Shown piece after piece: positions 36,651-44,615 of a DNA stretch of 61,865 nt. The position numbers and the translations under genes were made by a program. How positions within the stretch are numbered: the first letter of the stretch is position 1; every line of letters begins with the position of its first letter. The notes under the pieces are model-generated. The model worked only from the letters and a program-made list of their open reading frames with translations. It did not search any database and was not told where the DNA came from. This DNA is from Bacillus sp. (in: firmicutes) (GTDB lineage Bacteria; Bacillota; Bacilli; Bacillales; Bacillaceae), in contig JAPSLL010000007.1 of NCBI GenBank assembly GCA_031180805.1, positions 1 through 61,865 on the forward strand, given 5' to 3'.

Positions 36651-36773
36651 ATTGTTCTATGCAATAGACAAAAAAATAATTTTTCCTACATATTTCCACA
36701 TATGGAGTAATTTATCCTTCTTTTGCACATATTAAGTTTTGAGAAAAAACGTACTGAAATTTGTAAAAGTAGG

Positions 36774-37010
36774 ATGATGACGTTGAGAGTATTCATATTT
36801 ATACTGTTGTTTTTGTTTACATCAATACTTACTTCAGTCGGAGATACCTATATCTATAAAAGTTACTTACTAAAAGAATACATTCTTTTAATTTCAATAG
36901 ATAAAGGAACAAATGAATGGATGGTATCTGCTTTTTTACTATTCGGTTTACTATTTGCTGTCGTTGTAGATGTAAAGGAAAAGATTAAAAAGAATAGGAA
37001 ACAGTCGTAA
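36774..37010 (+). CDS. Small two-helix membrane protein, possible germinant-receptor D subunit
   Basis: A product of about 78 residues with two hydrophobic segments (about residues 5-24 and 52-68) and a basic tail. It directly precedes and nearly overlaps the germination permease gene. Small two-helix D subunits accompany some Bacillus germinant receptors and modulate their action, and the size, topology and position fit. The start is uncertain: ATG at 36774 or 36777, or TTG at 36783; a longer frame back to 36723 lacks a ribosome binding site. Confidence 0.6.
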   Translation: MMTLRVFIFILLFLFTSILTSVGDTYIYKSYLLKEYILLISIDKGTNEWMVSAFLLFGLLFAVVVDVKEKIKKNRKQS

Positions 37011-37011
37011 G

Positions 37012-38127
37012 ATGAATGAAAATATAGAAAAAATATCGATTTGGCAGTTATATATCTTAATTATCGGTTTTCAGGTTGGAAGTGCTGTTTTAGTTGGGAT
37101 CGGTAATGAAGCAAAGGGTGATGCCTGGATAGCGGTCATCATTGGAACAATTATAGGAGTGGCAATTATTTGCTTTTATCTGTTTATATTAAAAAAGCTA
37201 CCGGGCAAAAACCTATTTGAAATCATCCTGTTTTGCTTTGGTAAATGGATAGGCAAGCCGCTCATCTTCCTTTATGTCATCTACTTCTTGTATTTATCAG
37301 CAAGGGTATTAAGAGATTTTGACGAACTAATTGTCTCATCTATTTTTGAATTTACACCTATTGAGTTTATTTCAATCACAATGATTTTAACGATCGTTTA
37401 TATTCTTCACCAGGGTGTTGAAGTATTAGGACGAACTAGTGAAGTGTTTTTCCCATATGTGCTCACATTTATTGTGTTTATCGGCCTATTTTTATTATTA
37501 TCGGGTGAAATGGATTTCCACAATTTACAACCAATATTAGGCGATGGAATAAAGCCTGTTATGAATGCACTCTTCCCAGGGATCATCACCTTTCCCTTTG
37601 GTGAATCGATTGCCTTTATGTGTATTTTTTCTAAAGTGATAAACAATGAAAAAGTGACTTCTGTTAGTATAATAGCTGTCCTGACAAGTGGGTTTTTATT
37701 GACATATAGTGCACTTATTCAAATAGCAACTTTAGGTGTAAGTTTAAAGGAGCGGACAAATTTCCCATTACTTAATGCCGCACGGGAAATATCGCTGCTA
37801 GACTTTATTGAGCGAGTAGATATCTTAATTGTCTTTACGATTATGTTTGGTGTAATTGTAAAGGTAAGTATCTTTTTTTATTGCAGTTTGAAGGGGATAG
37901 AGGCGTTAACAAAAAAAACGCATCGTTCATTTACTCTTCCGTTGGGAGCGATTATTGCTTTTTTATCAATTGAAATAGCTAGTAGCTATCGGGAACATAT
38001 CATTGAAGGGTTAAAATTTGTTCCATTTTATATCCATCTTCCGTTTCAATTTGGAATCCCATTGTTTATTCTTCCTTTTTTACTTTGGAAGGCGAAGAAA
38101 AAACAGAAGAAGGAGTCTAGCAAATGA
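37012..38127 (+). CDS. Spore germination receptor B subunit (GerAB/GerKB family permease)
   Basis: A 371-residue protein of the endospore germination permease family (APC superfamily) with about ten membrane segments. It has the N-terminal ISIWQLYILIIGFQVGSAVL and a conserved FGESIAFMCIF block. It sits in the inner spore membrane and helps bind the germinant. It overlaps the next gene by 4 bp. Gene order here is small protein, B, A, C, rather than A-B-C. Confidence 0.9.
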   Translation: MNENIEKISIWQLYILIIGFQVGSAVLVGIGNEAKGDAWIAVIIGTIIGVAIICFYLFILKKLPGKNLFEIILFCFGKWIGKPLIFLYVIYFLYLSARVLRDFDELIVSSIFEFTPIEFISITMILTIVYILHQGVEVLGRTSEVFFPYVLTFIVFIGLFLLLSGEMDFHNLQPILGDGIKPVMNALFPGIITFPFGESIAFMCIFSKVINNEKVTSVSIIAVLTSGFLLTYSALIQIATLGVSLKERTNFPLLNAAREISLLDFIERVDILIVFTIMFGVIVKVSIFFYCSLKGIEALTKKTHRSFTLPLGAIIAFLSIEIASSYREHIIEGLKFVPFYIHLPFQFGIPLFILPFLLWKAKKKQKKESSK

Positions 38128-39722
38128 GCATTTTATCAGCACTGTTTCAAAGGAGAAAAAACAAATATAGCAATAAAACTGCAGAAAAAGAGCTTTTTGA
38201 TAAGGAAAATATCCCTAAAAAATATGATTCTGCCTTAGAAAAAAATATAAAAAGCTTAGAAAATGTTTTTCATCAAACAGTCGATTTTAAAAAGGTTCCA
38301 TTAAAAATTGGACACCAAGGTGCTTGTTTGTGCTATTTAACGACTACATTAAGTAAAAATGATTTAAATTCGCAAATCCTTGAGCCTTTACGAGATGCTT
38401 ATAAAAGAGATGTAGAAATCAAAAGTATGGAAAGTATTAGAGAGACTTTTTTTCCGGCTGTTTCCTATGAATATGTTGATACATTAAGCAAGATTGTATG
38501 GGAAATGTTAAACGGATCCGCGATTTTAATTATTGATAAATGTAAGCGAGCATTGGCGCTAAATATTGGAGGAACGGAAAAACGGTCCATTACGGAACCG
38601 AGTACTCAGACAATCGTTCGTGGACCGAAAGATAGCTTTGTTGAAGATATGCAAGTAAATATGGGGCTAGTGAGAAAAAGGATAAAAAATCCCCGGTTAG
38701 TCTTTGAGGAATTTGTTGTGGGAAATGATTCGAATACGAAGCTTGCGCTTTGCTATATGAAAGAGATCGTGAATGAAGATATTTTATCAGAGCTAAGAAA
38801 ACGGGTTAAAAAAATTGATGCATCAGCACTTTTAGATACCGGGAATATTGAAGAATTAATAACAGATTCAAGCTATACCTTTTTTCCGCTTTTATTTAAT
38901 ACCGAGCGGCCTGATAGTACGAGTGGGAATATTCTTGAAGGGAAAATTGCGATCTTTCTGGAAGGGACACCATTTGTTTTAATTGCCCCAGCAGTATTTA
39001 CGGATTTTTTTCAATCATCGGAGGATTATTATCAGCCATACTTTTTGACAACGTTTATTCGAATTATTCGCTATATATCCTTTATGATTACGTTAACTTT
39101 ACCATCTTTATATGTAGCAATCGTTACGTATCATCAAGAGCTTATTCCAACGACGCTTCTAATCAATATACAATCACAGAGGGAAAGTGTGCCGTTTCCT
39201 GCTGTTATTGAATTGTTAATTATGGAGTTTACATTTGAGGTTTTGCGAGAGGCGGGAATTAGAATGCCCCGAGTTGTTGGGCAAACGCTATCGATCGTAG
39301 GGGCGTTAGTTATCGGACAAGCAGCGGTTGAAGCAGGATTAGTATCAAATGTGCTAGTTATAGTTGTTGCATTTTCTGCAATTGCAAGCTTTGTATCACC
39401 TGTCTTTAACTTTTCGATTGCAGCAAGATTAATCCGCTTTATATTAATTCTCATGGCATCCATCATGGGGTTATATGGAATCCTATTGACCCTTGTCGTC
39501 ATGGTAACTCATCTCGTTGGCTTACGGTCATTTGGCGTTCCTTATTTAACACCTGTTGCCCCTTTTAAATTAAAGGACCAGAAGGATGTTTTTGCACGAT
39601 TACCATTTTGGACGAATACAACCCGTCCGTCCTATTTAAGAACAGCAGCGCCGGTTAAAATGAAAAATCAATCACAGCCAAAGCCTCCCAATCCAAATAA
39701 AGGGGATGAAAACAATGAATAA
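38124..39722 (+). CDS. Spore germination receptor A subunit (GerAA/GerKA family)
   Basis: A 532-residue protein: a hydrophilic N-terminal domain of about 280 residues with TIVRGPKDSFVEDMQVNMG (near 168) and VGNDSNTKLALCYM, then a membrane domain with five or so segments (SFMITLTLPSLYVAIVTYH onward). It ends in a Pro/Lys/Asn-rich tail. Both blocks are hallmarks of GerA proteins. It is the ion-channel-forming subunit of the germinant receptor. It is coupled to the B gene upstream and the C gene downstream by overlaps. Confidence 0.93.
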   Translation: MSILSALFQRRKNKYSNKTAEKELFDKENIPKKYDSALEKNIKSLENVFHQTVDFKKVPLKIGHQGACLCYLTTTLSKNDLNSQILEPLRDAYKRDVEIKSMESIRETFFPAVSYEYVDTLSKIVWEMLNGSAILIIDKCKRALALNIGGTEKRSITEPSTQTIVRGPKDSFVEDMQVNMGLVRKRIKNPRLVFEEFVVGNDSNTKLALCYMKEIVNEDILSELRKRVKKIDASALLDTGNIEELITDSSYTFFPLLFNTERPDSTSGNILEGKIAIFLEGTPFVLIAPAVFTDFFQSSEDYYQPYFLTTFIRIIRYISFMITLTLPSLYVAIVTYHQELIPTTLLINIQSQRESVPFPAVIELLIMEFTFEVLREAGIRMPRVVGQTLSIVGALVIGQAAVEAGLVSNVLVIVVAFSAIASFVSPVFNFSIAARLIRFILILMASIMGLYGILLTLVVMVTHLVGLRSFGVPYLTPVAPFKLKDQKDVFARLPFWTNTTRPSYLRTAAPVKMKNQSQPKPPNPNKGDENNE

Positions 39723-40923
39723 AAAGATCATTATCATCTTTTTAAGTATGATTGTTTTTTTAACAGGTTGCTGGGATAGACGTGAGTTAAATGATATATC
39801 GATCGTGACAGGGATTGCTGTCGATCCGGGCGAAAAGAAAAAGTATAAATTAACTGTTGAAGTCGCAAATTCAGCAGAGTTCGGAAAACAGAGTGCACAA
39901 GGAGATGCCCCAGTTATTACTTATTCTCTTGAAGGGGATTCCGTTGCCGAGCTGACAAATAAAATGAATATCGGGTTAACGAAGCAGCTTGTTTATTCAC
40001 ATACGAGGGTTCTGTTTATCAATGAAGAAATTGCTAAAAAAGGATTGCTCGGTTTTTTAGATTTCCTTGAGAGGAGTGGACAATTTCGCAATGATTTTAG
40101 AATCATTGTTACAAAAGGAGATCAGGCTGCAGACTTTACGAGAATCGTTTATCCGATCCAAAAAAGTCCATCCTTAAAACTGCATCAACAAACAGAATCA
40201 ATGCAAAGGGAATGGGGAGGTGACCCTTCTGTTAAACTTACTGATTTTATTTCCTCAATCATATCAAAAGGTCGGAGCCCGGTTGCGATTATTGTTAAAC
40301 TAAAGGGGAATGTTGATAAAGGGAAAAAAACAGAAAATAATAAATCATTAGATCCGGAAGCACTTGTCTATATTGATGGACTTGCTGTTTTTAATGATGA
40401 TAAAATGGTTGGCTCACTTACCGTTACCGATACAAGAAACTACTTTTGGACGCAAAGACTACAACAAACAAGTATAGCTGTTCCTTGTAATGAGAAGAAG
40501 AAAGAGGAAACGTTCTTAGATCTCCGAATTATCCGAACGAAAACGAACATAAAAACAACATATAAGCATAATACACCTAAGCTTCATGTTGATATTTACG
40601 GAGAAGCAAATATTCAAGGGAATGAATGTACCAAAGATTTAACAAATTTGGATGTCTATAAGGACTTTGAAAAAATTTTGAACAAGCAAGTAAAGAAAGA
40701 AATTACTGATTCAATTAAAAAAGTTCAAGAGGACTTTGGCAGTGATATTTATGGATTCGGGGATCGATTAAATCAAACAAATCCAAAAAAGTTCAAGGAA
40801 GTAAAAGATAATTGGGATGAAGAATTTGCAAGAGCAGATTTGGATGTACACGTTAATATTACTCTGCTTCGTGCAGGCTTTAGAAATAAAAGCTTTAAAA
40901 CAGATTTAAAAGGGGGGGAATAA
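39715..40923 (+). CDS. Spore germination receptor C subunit, lipoprotein (Ger(x)C)
   Basis: A 402-residue lipoprotein with signal sequence and lipobox LTGC (Cys19 from this start), followed by WDRRELNDISIVTGIAVD, the universal GerC opening. ATG at 39715 is about nine bases past AAAGGGGAT; an ATG three codons earlier is too close. It would be lipidated and held on the outer face of the inner spore membrane as the third receptor subunit. The germinant is unknown. Confidence 0.92.
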   Translation: MNKKIIIIFLSMIVFLTGCWDRRELNDISIVTGIAVDPGEKKKYKLTVEVANSAEFGKQSAQGDAPVITYSLEGDSVAELTNKMNIGLTKQLVYSHTRVLFINEEIAKKGLLGFLDFLERSGQFRNDFRIIVTKGDQAADFTRIVYPIQKSPSLKLHQQTESMQREWGGDPSVKLTDFISSIISKGRSPVAIIVKLKGNVDKGKKTENNKSLDPEALVYIDGLAVFNDDKMVGSLTVTDTRNYFWTQRLQQTSIAVPCNEKKKEETFLDLRIIRTKTNIKTTYKHNTPKLHVDIYGEANIQGNECTKDLTNLDVYKDFEKILNKQVKKEITDSIKKVQEDFGSDIYGFGDRLNQTNPKKFKEVKDNWDEEFARADLDVHVNITLLRAGFRNKSFKTDLKGGE

Positions 40924-41468
40924 TTAAGCCGTCACGCCACCTGATAAGGTGTTACGCCGAATTTAATTATTCCAAAAATCCCATCATTCAATTTTCGATA
41001 TATTTAGGCTAATTTCCTGCTTGTTTTTTCTAGTTAGTTATCCAGTTAAAAAAATATTAGACCCTTGTTTAAAAACAAGAGAGCATTATTCAAATTTTTT
41101 ATCTTACTCCCTCTCTCAAAGTCAATTGGGGAAAAGAACCTGAATCATATAGACAATTAATGAGAGGGTTGATATTATAAATGGTGATAATGATTATCAA
41201 TACCAATTATTTATCTAAGCTTAGGTGATAGTCATTAACCTGCACTAGGGAAGCTTTTTTGGTGTGATTGTATAGGATTAGCTGGCGGTAGATTTAAGCA
41301 TGGACATTAGTGTATCAACATTTTTTTCATACCGTTAATTATTGCAGATACAAATCGAGAGAGATTAATATAGCTGTACGAAATTTAAAATGGCTTTTAT
41401 TAGTACTGATATTTTTTATATCTTCTAGCAAAGGCAGGCAACAAGATATTCTTTAGAAGGTAGAGGTG
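40924..41468. promoter_or_regulatory. Fur-controlled intergenic region before the siderophore ATPase
   Basis: A 545-bp gap. TGATAATGATTATCA at 41185-41199 is a perfect 7-1-7 Fur box. Small hairpins near 40935-40955 (CACCTGATAAGGTG) and 41064-41079 may end the germination operon. No intact gene is seen. A short frame ending at 41456 begins with a hydrophobic run but has no start codon. Confidence 0.65.
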
Positions 41469-42290
41469 ATGAAAGTGATTACGACCGAAAATTTAAATAT
41501 AGGATATGAAGAACGGTTAATTGTAAAAGATTTAAATATTGTCATTCCAGTTGGAGAAATCACTGCTTTAGTCGGTGCGAACGGTTCAGGTAAGTCAACG
41601 ATTTTAAAAACAATCGCAAGGTTAATGAAGCCGAAAAGTGGAATTGTAACGATAGATGGAAAAGCGATTCATACGCAAAAAACGAAGGAGATTGCTAAGC
41701 AATTAGCGATTTTACCTCAAAACCCAACTGCACCAGAGGGATTAACAGTTTACGAGCTCGTTACATTTGGCCGGTTTCCACACCAGCGTGGGATGGCAGC
41801 TTTAACAAATGCTGATCGGGAAATTATTTATTCGGCACTGGAAATGACAGGGATTATTGAATTTGCCGATCGCCCAATTGATCAATTGTCAGGTGGTCAG
41901 CGTCAACGTGCCTGGATTGCGATGGCATTGGCACAGGAGACACCGATTTTATTTCTAGATGAGCCGACGACATTTCTTGATATGGCCCATCAAATTGAAG
42001 TATTAACGATTCTAGAAAAACTAAATAAAGAACAAGGTCGGACGATTGTTATGGTTGTTCATGATTTAAATCATGCAAGTCGTTATGCACACCATATTGT
42101 CGCGATAAAAAAAGGGACAGTTGTGAAAAGTGGAACACCATTTGAAGTTATGACCGAGGAAGTGCTTGAGGAAGTATTCGAAGTGAAAAGTGACATCATT
42201 CCTGATCCGCGTACAGGGCTGCCGCTATGCTTGCCATATGGGGTAACAAAGGAGCAGGAAGTACTTGAAAGAGTTAAGATGAGCATCTAA
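41469..42290 (+). CDS. yusV: Iron-siderophore ABC transporter ATP-binding protein (YusV/FecE-like)
   Basis: A 273-residue ATPase of the FecE/FhuC class: Walker [11 protein letters not shown]-loop LPQNP, signature [14 protein letters not shown], Walker [13 protein letters not shown] and H-loop VVHD. No permease or binding protein is adjacent. In B. subtilis YusV is likewise encoded alone and energises several siderophore permeases, so this is the likeliest identity. A Fur box lies 270 bp upstream. The start could be ATG at 41469 or GTG at 41475, which is better spaced from GAGGTG. Confidence 0.8.
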   Translation: MKVITTENLNIGYEERLIVKDLNIVIPVGEITALVGANGSGKSTILKTIARLMKPKSGIVTIDGKAIHTQKTKEIAKQLAILPQNPTAPEGLTVYELVTFGRFPHQRGMAALTNADREIIYSALEMTGIIEFADRPIDQLSGGQRQRAWIAMALAQETPILFLDEPTTFLDMAHQIEVLTILEKLNKEQGRTIVMVVHDLNHASRYAHHIVAIKKGTVVKSGTPFEVMTEEVLEEVFEVKSDIIPDPRTGLPLCLPYGVTKEQEVLERVKMSI

Positions 42291-42412
42291 AAAATCAACG
42301 ACAATGTGTGAGGAAGGAAATGTAAATAGTTTCTGCCTCGGTTTGTTGTGGGAAAATGCTGTAGTAGCTGGAGATAATGACTTTTATTTTCATGTAAAAG
42401 TTTGTAGTTAGT

Positions 42413-42546
42413 GTATATCTAGCTTCAGCGCCTAGCCCCTTGAGGTCACGAGCCACAGAAGGAAAAGAACACTTTCAATTGATATGTGTCTTGTGCTTGT
42501 CTGAGCTGAACAAGGTGCTTCCGCTTTTCGCAGTGTCTAGCTTTAG
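42413..42546. repeat. Bacillus-type dispersed intergenic palindromic repeat
   Basis: The segment starts with CTAGCTTCAGCGCCTAGCCC and ends with AAGGTGCTTCCGCTTTTCG. Both are recognisable ends of a dispersed element common between genes in Bacillaceae genomes. The ends are partly complementary, so the RNA would fold. It fills most of the 320-bp gap between the ATPase and the small HTH gene; nothing else is seen there. Confidence 0.5.
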
Positions 42547-42612
42547 TACCTAATTTTCTCATTACTTTCATAAACATATGATATAATTGGTGAAAAAAGT
42601 AAGGTGAATCAG

Positions 42613-42843
42613 ATGTATTTAACGATTCAAGAAACTGCAGAATATTTGTCATTACCCGAAGAAATCGTGAGAAGCTTAGTCCTTCAAAAGAAGATTAGAG
42701 CTTTGTTCGATGGGGAGCAATATTTAATTTATAAAGACCAATTTCAAACTCATTTTGAGCAATTAGACAAATATAAAAGGTTATATGATGAGTATTTGAG
42801 AGAGCCTATACCTGAGGATATTGATATAAAGGATGAGGATTAA
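42613..42843 (+). CDS. Small excisionase/MerR-like helix-turn-helix protein
   Basis: A 76-residue protein with an N-terminal winged-helix motif of the excisionase type (YLTIQETAEYLSLPEEIVRS) and an acidic tail ending in DIDIKDED. ATG at 42613 follows AAGGTG by six bases; a GTG three codons earlier overlaps that site. Proteins of this kind bind DNA or act as small adaptors. No phage or integrase gene is nearby, so a role in excision is unlikely. Function unknown. Confidence 0.7.
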   Translation: MYLTIQETAEYLSLPEEIVRSLVLQKKIRALFDGEQYLIYKDQFQTHFEQLDKYKRLYDEYLREPIPEDIDIKDED

Positions 42844-42979
42844 GCAAAGAATGGAATAACTTCAGCTCCTTTTCTTGTTAAAAAGGCTATTTCTTTAACA
42901 AGAGTAACGTTATCGTTATGGATAATAATAACGTTATTCGAAAAGGGTAACAATGGATGGATAGATTAAGAGAGGAACA

Positions 42980-43387
42980 GATTCAGATAAAAAAGGAAAG
43001 CTATTAAGAATTCTTGTAAAAGATAAAATCATGAATCAGACTAATACTGTCTTTAACAAAATGGAACAATCGACAAGTGATAACGGGAAATACAAAATTG
43101 AAAAAGATGCCTGCAAAATGGCTTCGGGAGCATTCTTATTATCGTACAGAAGAAGTTCTCGATGATTTAAAGCATGCCACATGCCCGATAACTTGCAGTG
43201 ACAGGTCTAGAAAATGAAACTATTAAGACTGTAATAATTAAAAATATGAATCATACGCTAAAAGAATTTTAAAGGTGAAAAAACAGTTTTAAACTTAATG
43301 AAACAGTACAGGCAAGGAGCAACAGCATCGATTCATGAGGAACTTAAACAGCAATTAAAGATTTGGTTAACATCTTTAAGTATATGA
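42980..43387 (+). pseudogene. Remnant of an alpha/beta hydrolase (C-terminal half)
   Basis: Three reading-frame pieces in order recall the C-terminal half of a serine aminopeptidase/alpha-beta hydrolase. First, a helical stretch (LLRILVKDKIMNQT) at 42980-43120. Then, in another frame, PAKWLREHSYY, LDDLKHATCPIT and VIIKNMNHTLKEF (43116-43272), the last resembling the strand with the catalytic His. Then SIHEELKQQLKIWLTSLS to a stop at 43387. Frameshifts, a lost Asp region and no start or N-terminal half show decay. The rest of the 750-bp gap (42844-43592) holds a terminator-like stem and the Spo0A box. Confidence 0.55.
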
Positions 43388-43398
43388 ATGATGCCTTT

Positions 43399-43434
43399 AA
43401 ACTCAGTGATTTAATCAATTACTGGGTTTTTCTT
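43399..43434 (+). terminator. Terminator-like stem after the hydrolase remnant
   Basis: AACTCAGT...ACTGGGTT arms (two G-U pairs) with an inner GATT/AATT, followed by TTTTTC. Confidence 0.5.
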
Positions 43435-43491
43435 TGCATATACTTAAGAGATTATTAACAATAATAGATAGCAGATGGTAATGGGAGAATT

Positions 43492-43498
43492 TGTCGAA
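43492..43498 (+). promoter_or_regulatory. Spo0A box upstream of the Med-like gene
   Basis: TGTCGAA, identical to the 0A core, 95 bp before the Med-like start. A -10-like TATAAT lies at 43547-43552. The downstream kinase is of the sporulation type, which makes Spo0A control plausible. Confidence 0.4.
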
Positions 43499-43592
43499 GA
43501 ATGTAGAAATTTTTAGAAATTTGTAGCTTATAACACATTTGTTCGCTATAATGGAATAGGATAATGGAACTGTTTTAAGGGGAGAAAAGTCG

Positions 43593-44600
43593 ATGCAGCA
43601 ATCAAAACTTCATAGAATGATAGCCACCTTCACCGTGATTGTTGTTATCATTATTATTGGAACAATGATTTTGAAAACTAAAGGGATAATAAAGGAAATC
43701 GAAGTATCAAATATTCATAACATAAAAAAGCCAGAAGTAACAATTATCGCTTCAGGAACTTTAACAGATCAAAGCTGGGGAAGCTTAGCATACAAGGGAA
43801 AATTAAAAATTGAAGAAAAATTTCCAGTTACTGTAGCTATTTATAGCGGAATTTCGACAAAAAAATCGATAACGAAAACTGTTACTGAAGCGATTCATAA
43901 CGGTTCAAAAGTTATTATTGGACATGGGCGGGAATTCTCTCCTTCGTTCGAAGAGCTAGCTCTAACTTACCCAGATATTAAATTTGTTACAATCCATGGT
44001 TATGCAAAATATAAAAATCAAGCTGTCTATACATTTGATCAAGGTGAAATCGAGTATTTTGCTGCCTTAGCTGCAACATTAGTGACAAAATCAAATAAAA
44101 TCGGTTTAATCGATTCTATAGAGAGTAGAGACATAAATCCAGAATTTGAAAATGCTCTTCGTCACTATAAACCTGATGCAACTTTTTATTATAGAGTTGT
44201 TGGGGATCGGGATAATGGTAAAAAGGCGACAGAAATTATGAGAGAGCTAATAGCAGAGGGTGTCGATGTAATATATAGTAAGGGAAATCTATATAATCGT
44301 GATGTTATTAGTCTAGCAAAAAAAGAAGGTATTTATGTAATTGGATATCTTGACGATCAGTCATATATGGGGAAAGATTATGTATTAACAAGTGTAATGA
44401 ACGATGTTTCACAAGCATATATCGCGATTATGAATGATTATTTTAGTGAAGAGGGAATTCCACCAGGAGGAAGAACGCTCGATAGTAGTCATGGTGTTTA
44501 TGAATTAGCTCCGTTTGGACCAATGTTTGATAAAGACGATATTGAATATATAAAAGACCAAAGAATGCAATACAAAATTGGTGAGTTAAAATTTGACTAA
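43593..44600 (+). CDS. BMP/Med-family substrate-binding-like protein, membrane-anchored
   Basis: A 335-residue protein with one N-terminal membrane segment (residues 10-28) and an extracellular two-lobed domain of the basic membrane protein family (KPEVTIIASGTLTDQSWGSLAY, later VDVIYSKG and DVISLAKKEGIYVIGYLDDQS). This is the family of Med, the comK activator of B. subtilis, and of nucleoside-binding lipoproteins. There is no lipobox; the anchor is a signal-anchor helix. The kinase gene begins just after its stop. The pair probably forms a ligand sensor. Confidence 0.75.
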   Translation: MQQSKLHRMIATFTVIVVIIIIGTMILKTKGIIKEIEVSNIHNIKKPEVTIIASGTLTDQSWGSLAYKGKLKIEEKFPVTVAIYSGISTKKSITKTVTEAIHNGSKVIIGHGREFSPSFEELALTYPDIKFVTIHGYAKYKNQAVYTFDQGEIEYFAALAATLVTKSNKIGLIDSIESRDINPEFENALRHYKPDATFYYRVVGDRDNGKKATEIMRELIAEGVDVIYSKGNLYNRDVISLAKKEGIYVIGYLDDQSYMGKDYVLTSVMNDVSQAYIAIMNDYFSEEGIPPGGRTLDSSHGVYELAPFGPMFDKDDIEYIKDQRMQYKIGELKFD

Positions 44601-44615
44601 GTGAGGGGAATTGTG

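Noticed and set aside
36723-36773. N-terminal extension of the small germination membrane protein
   Set aside because: No ribosome binding site before 36723; a start at 36774-36783 places the first membrane helix correctly.
41357-41456. Short frame with a hydrophobic run (KWLLLVLIFFISSS) before the siderophore ATPase, like the N-terminus of a FecCD permease
   Set aside because: No start codon or ribosome binding site, only about 35 residues and no conserved permease motif; chance hydrophobic translation of AT-rich DNA is as likely.
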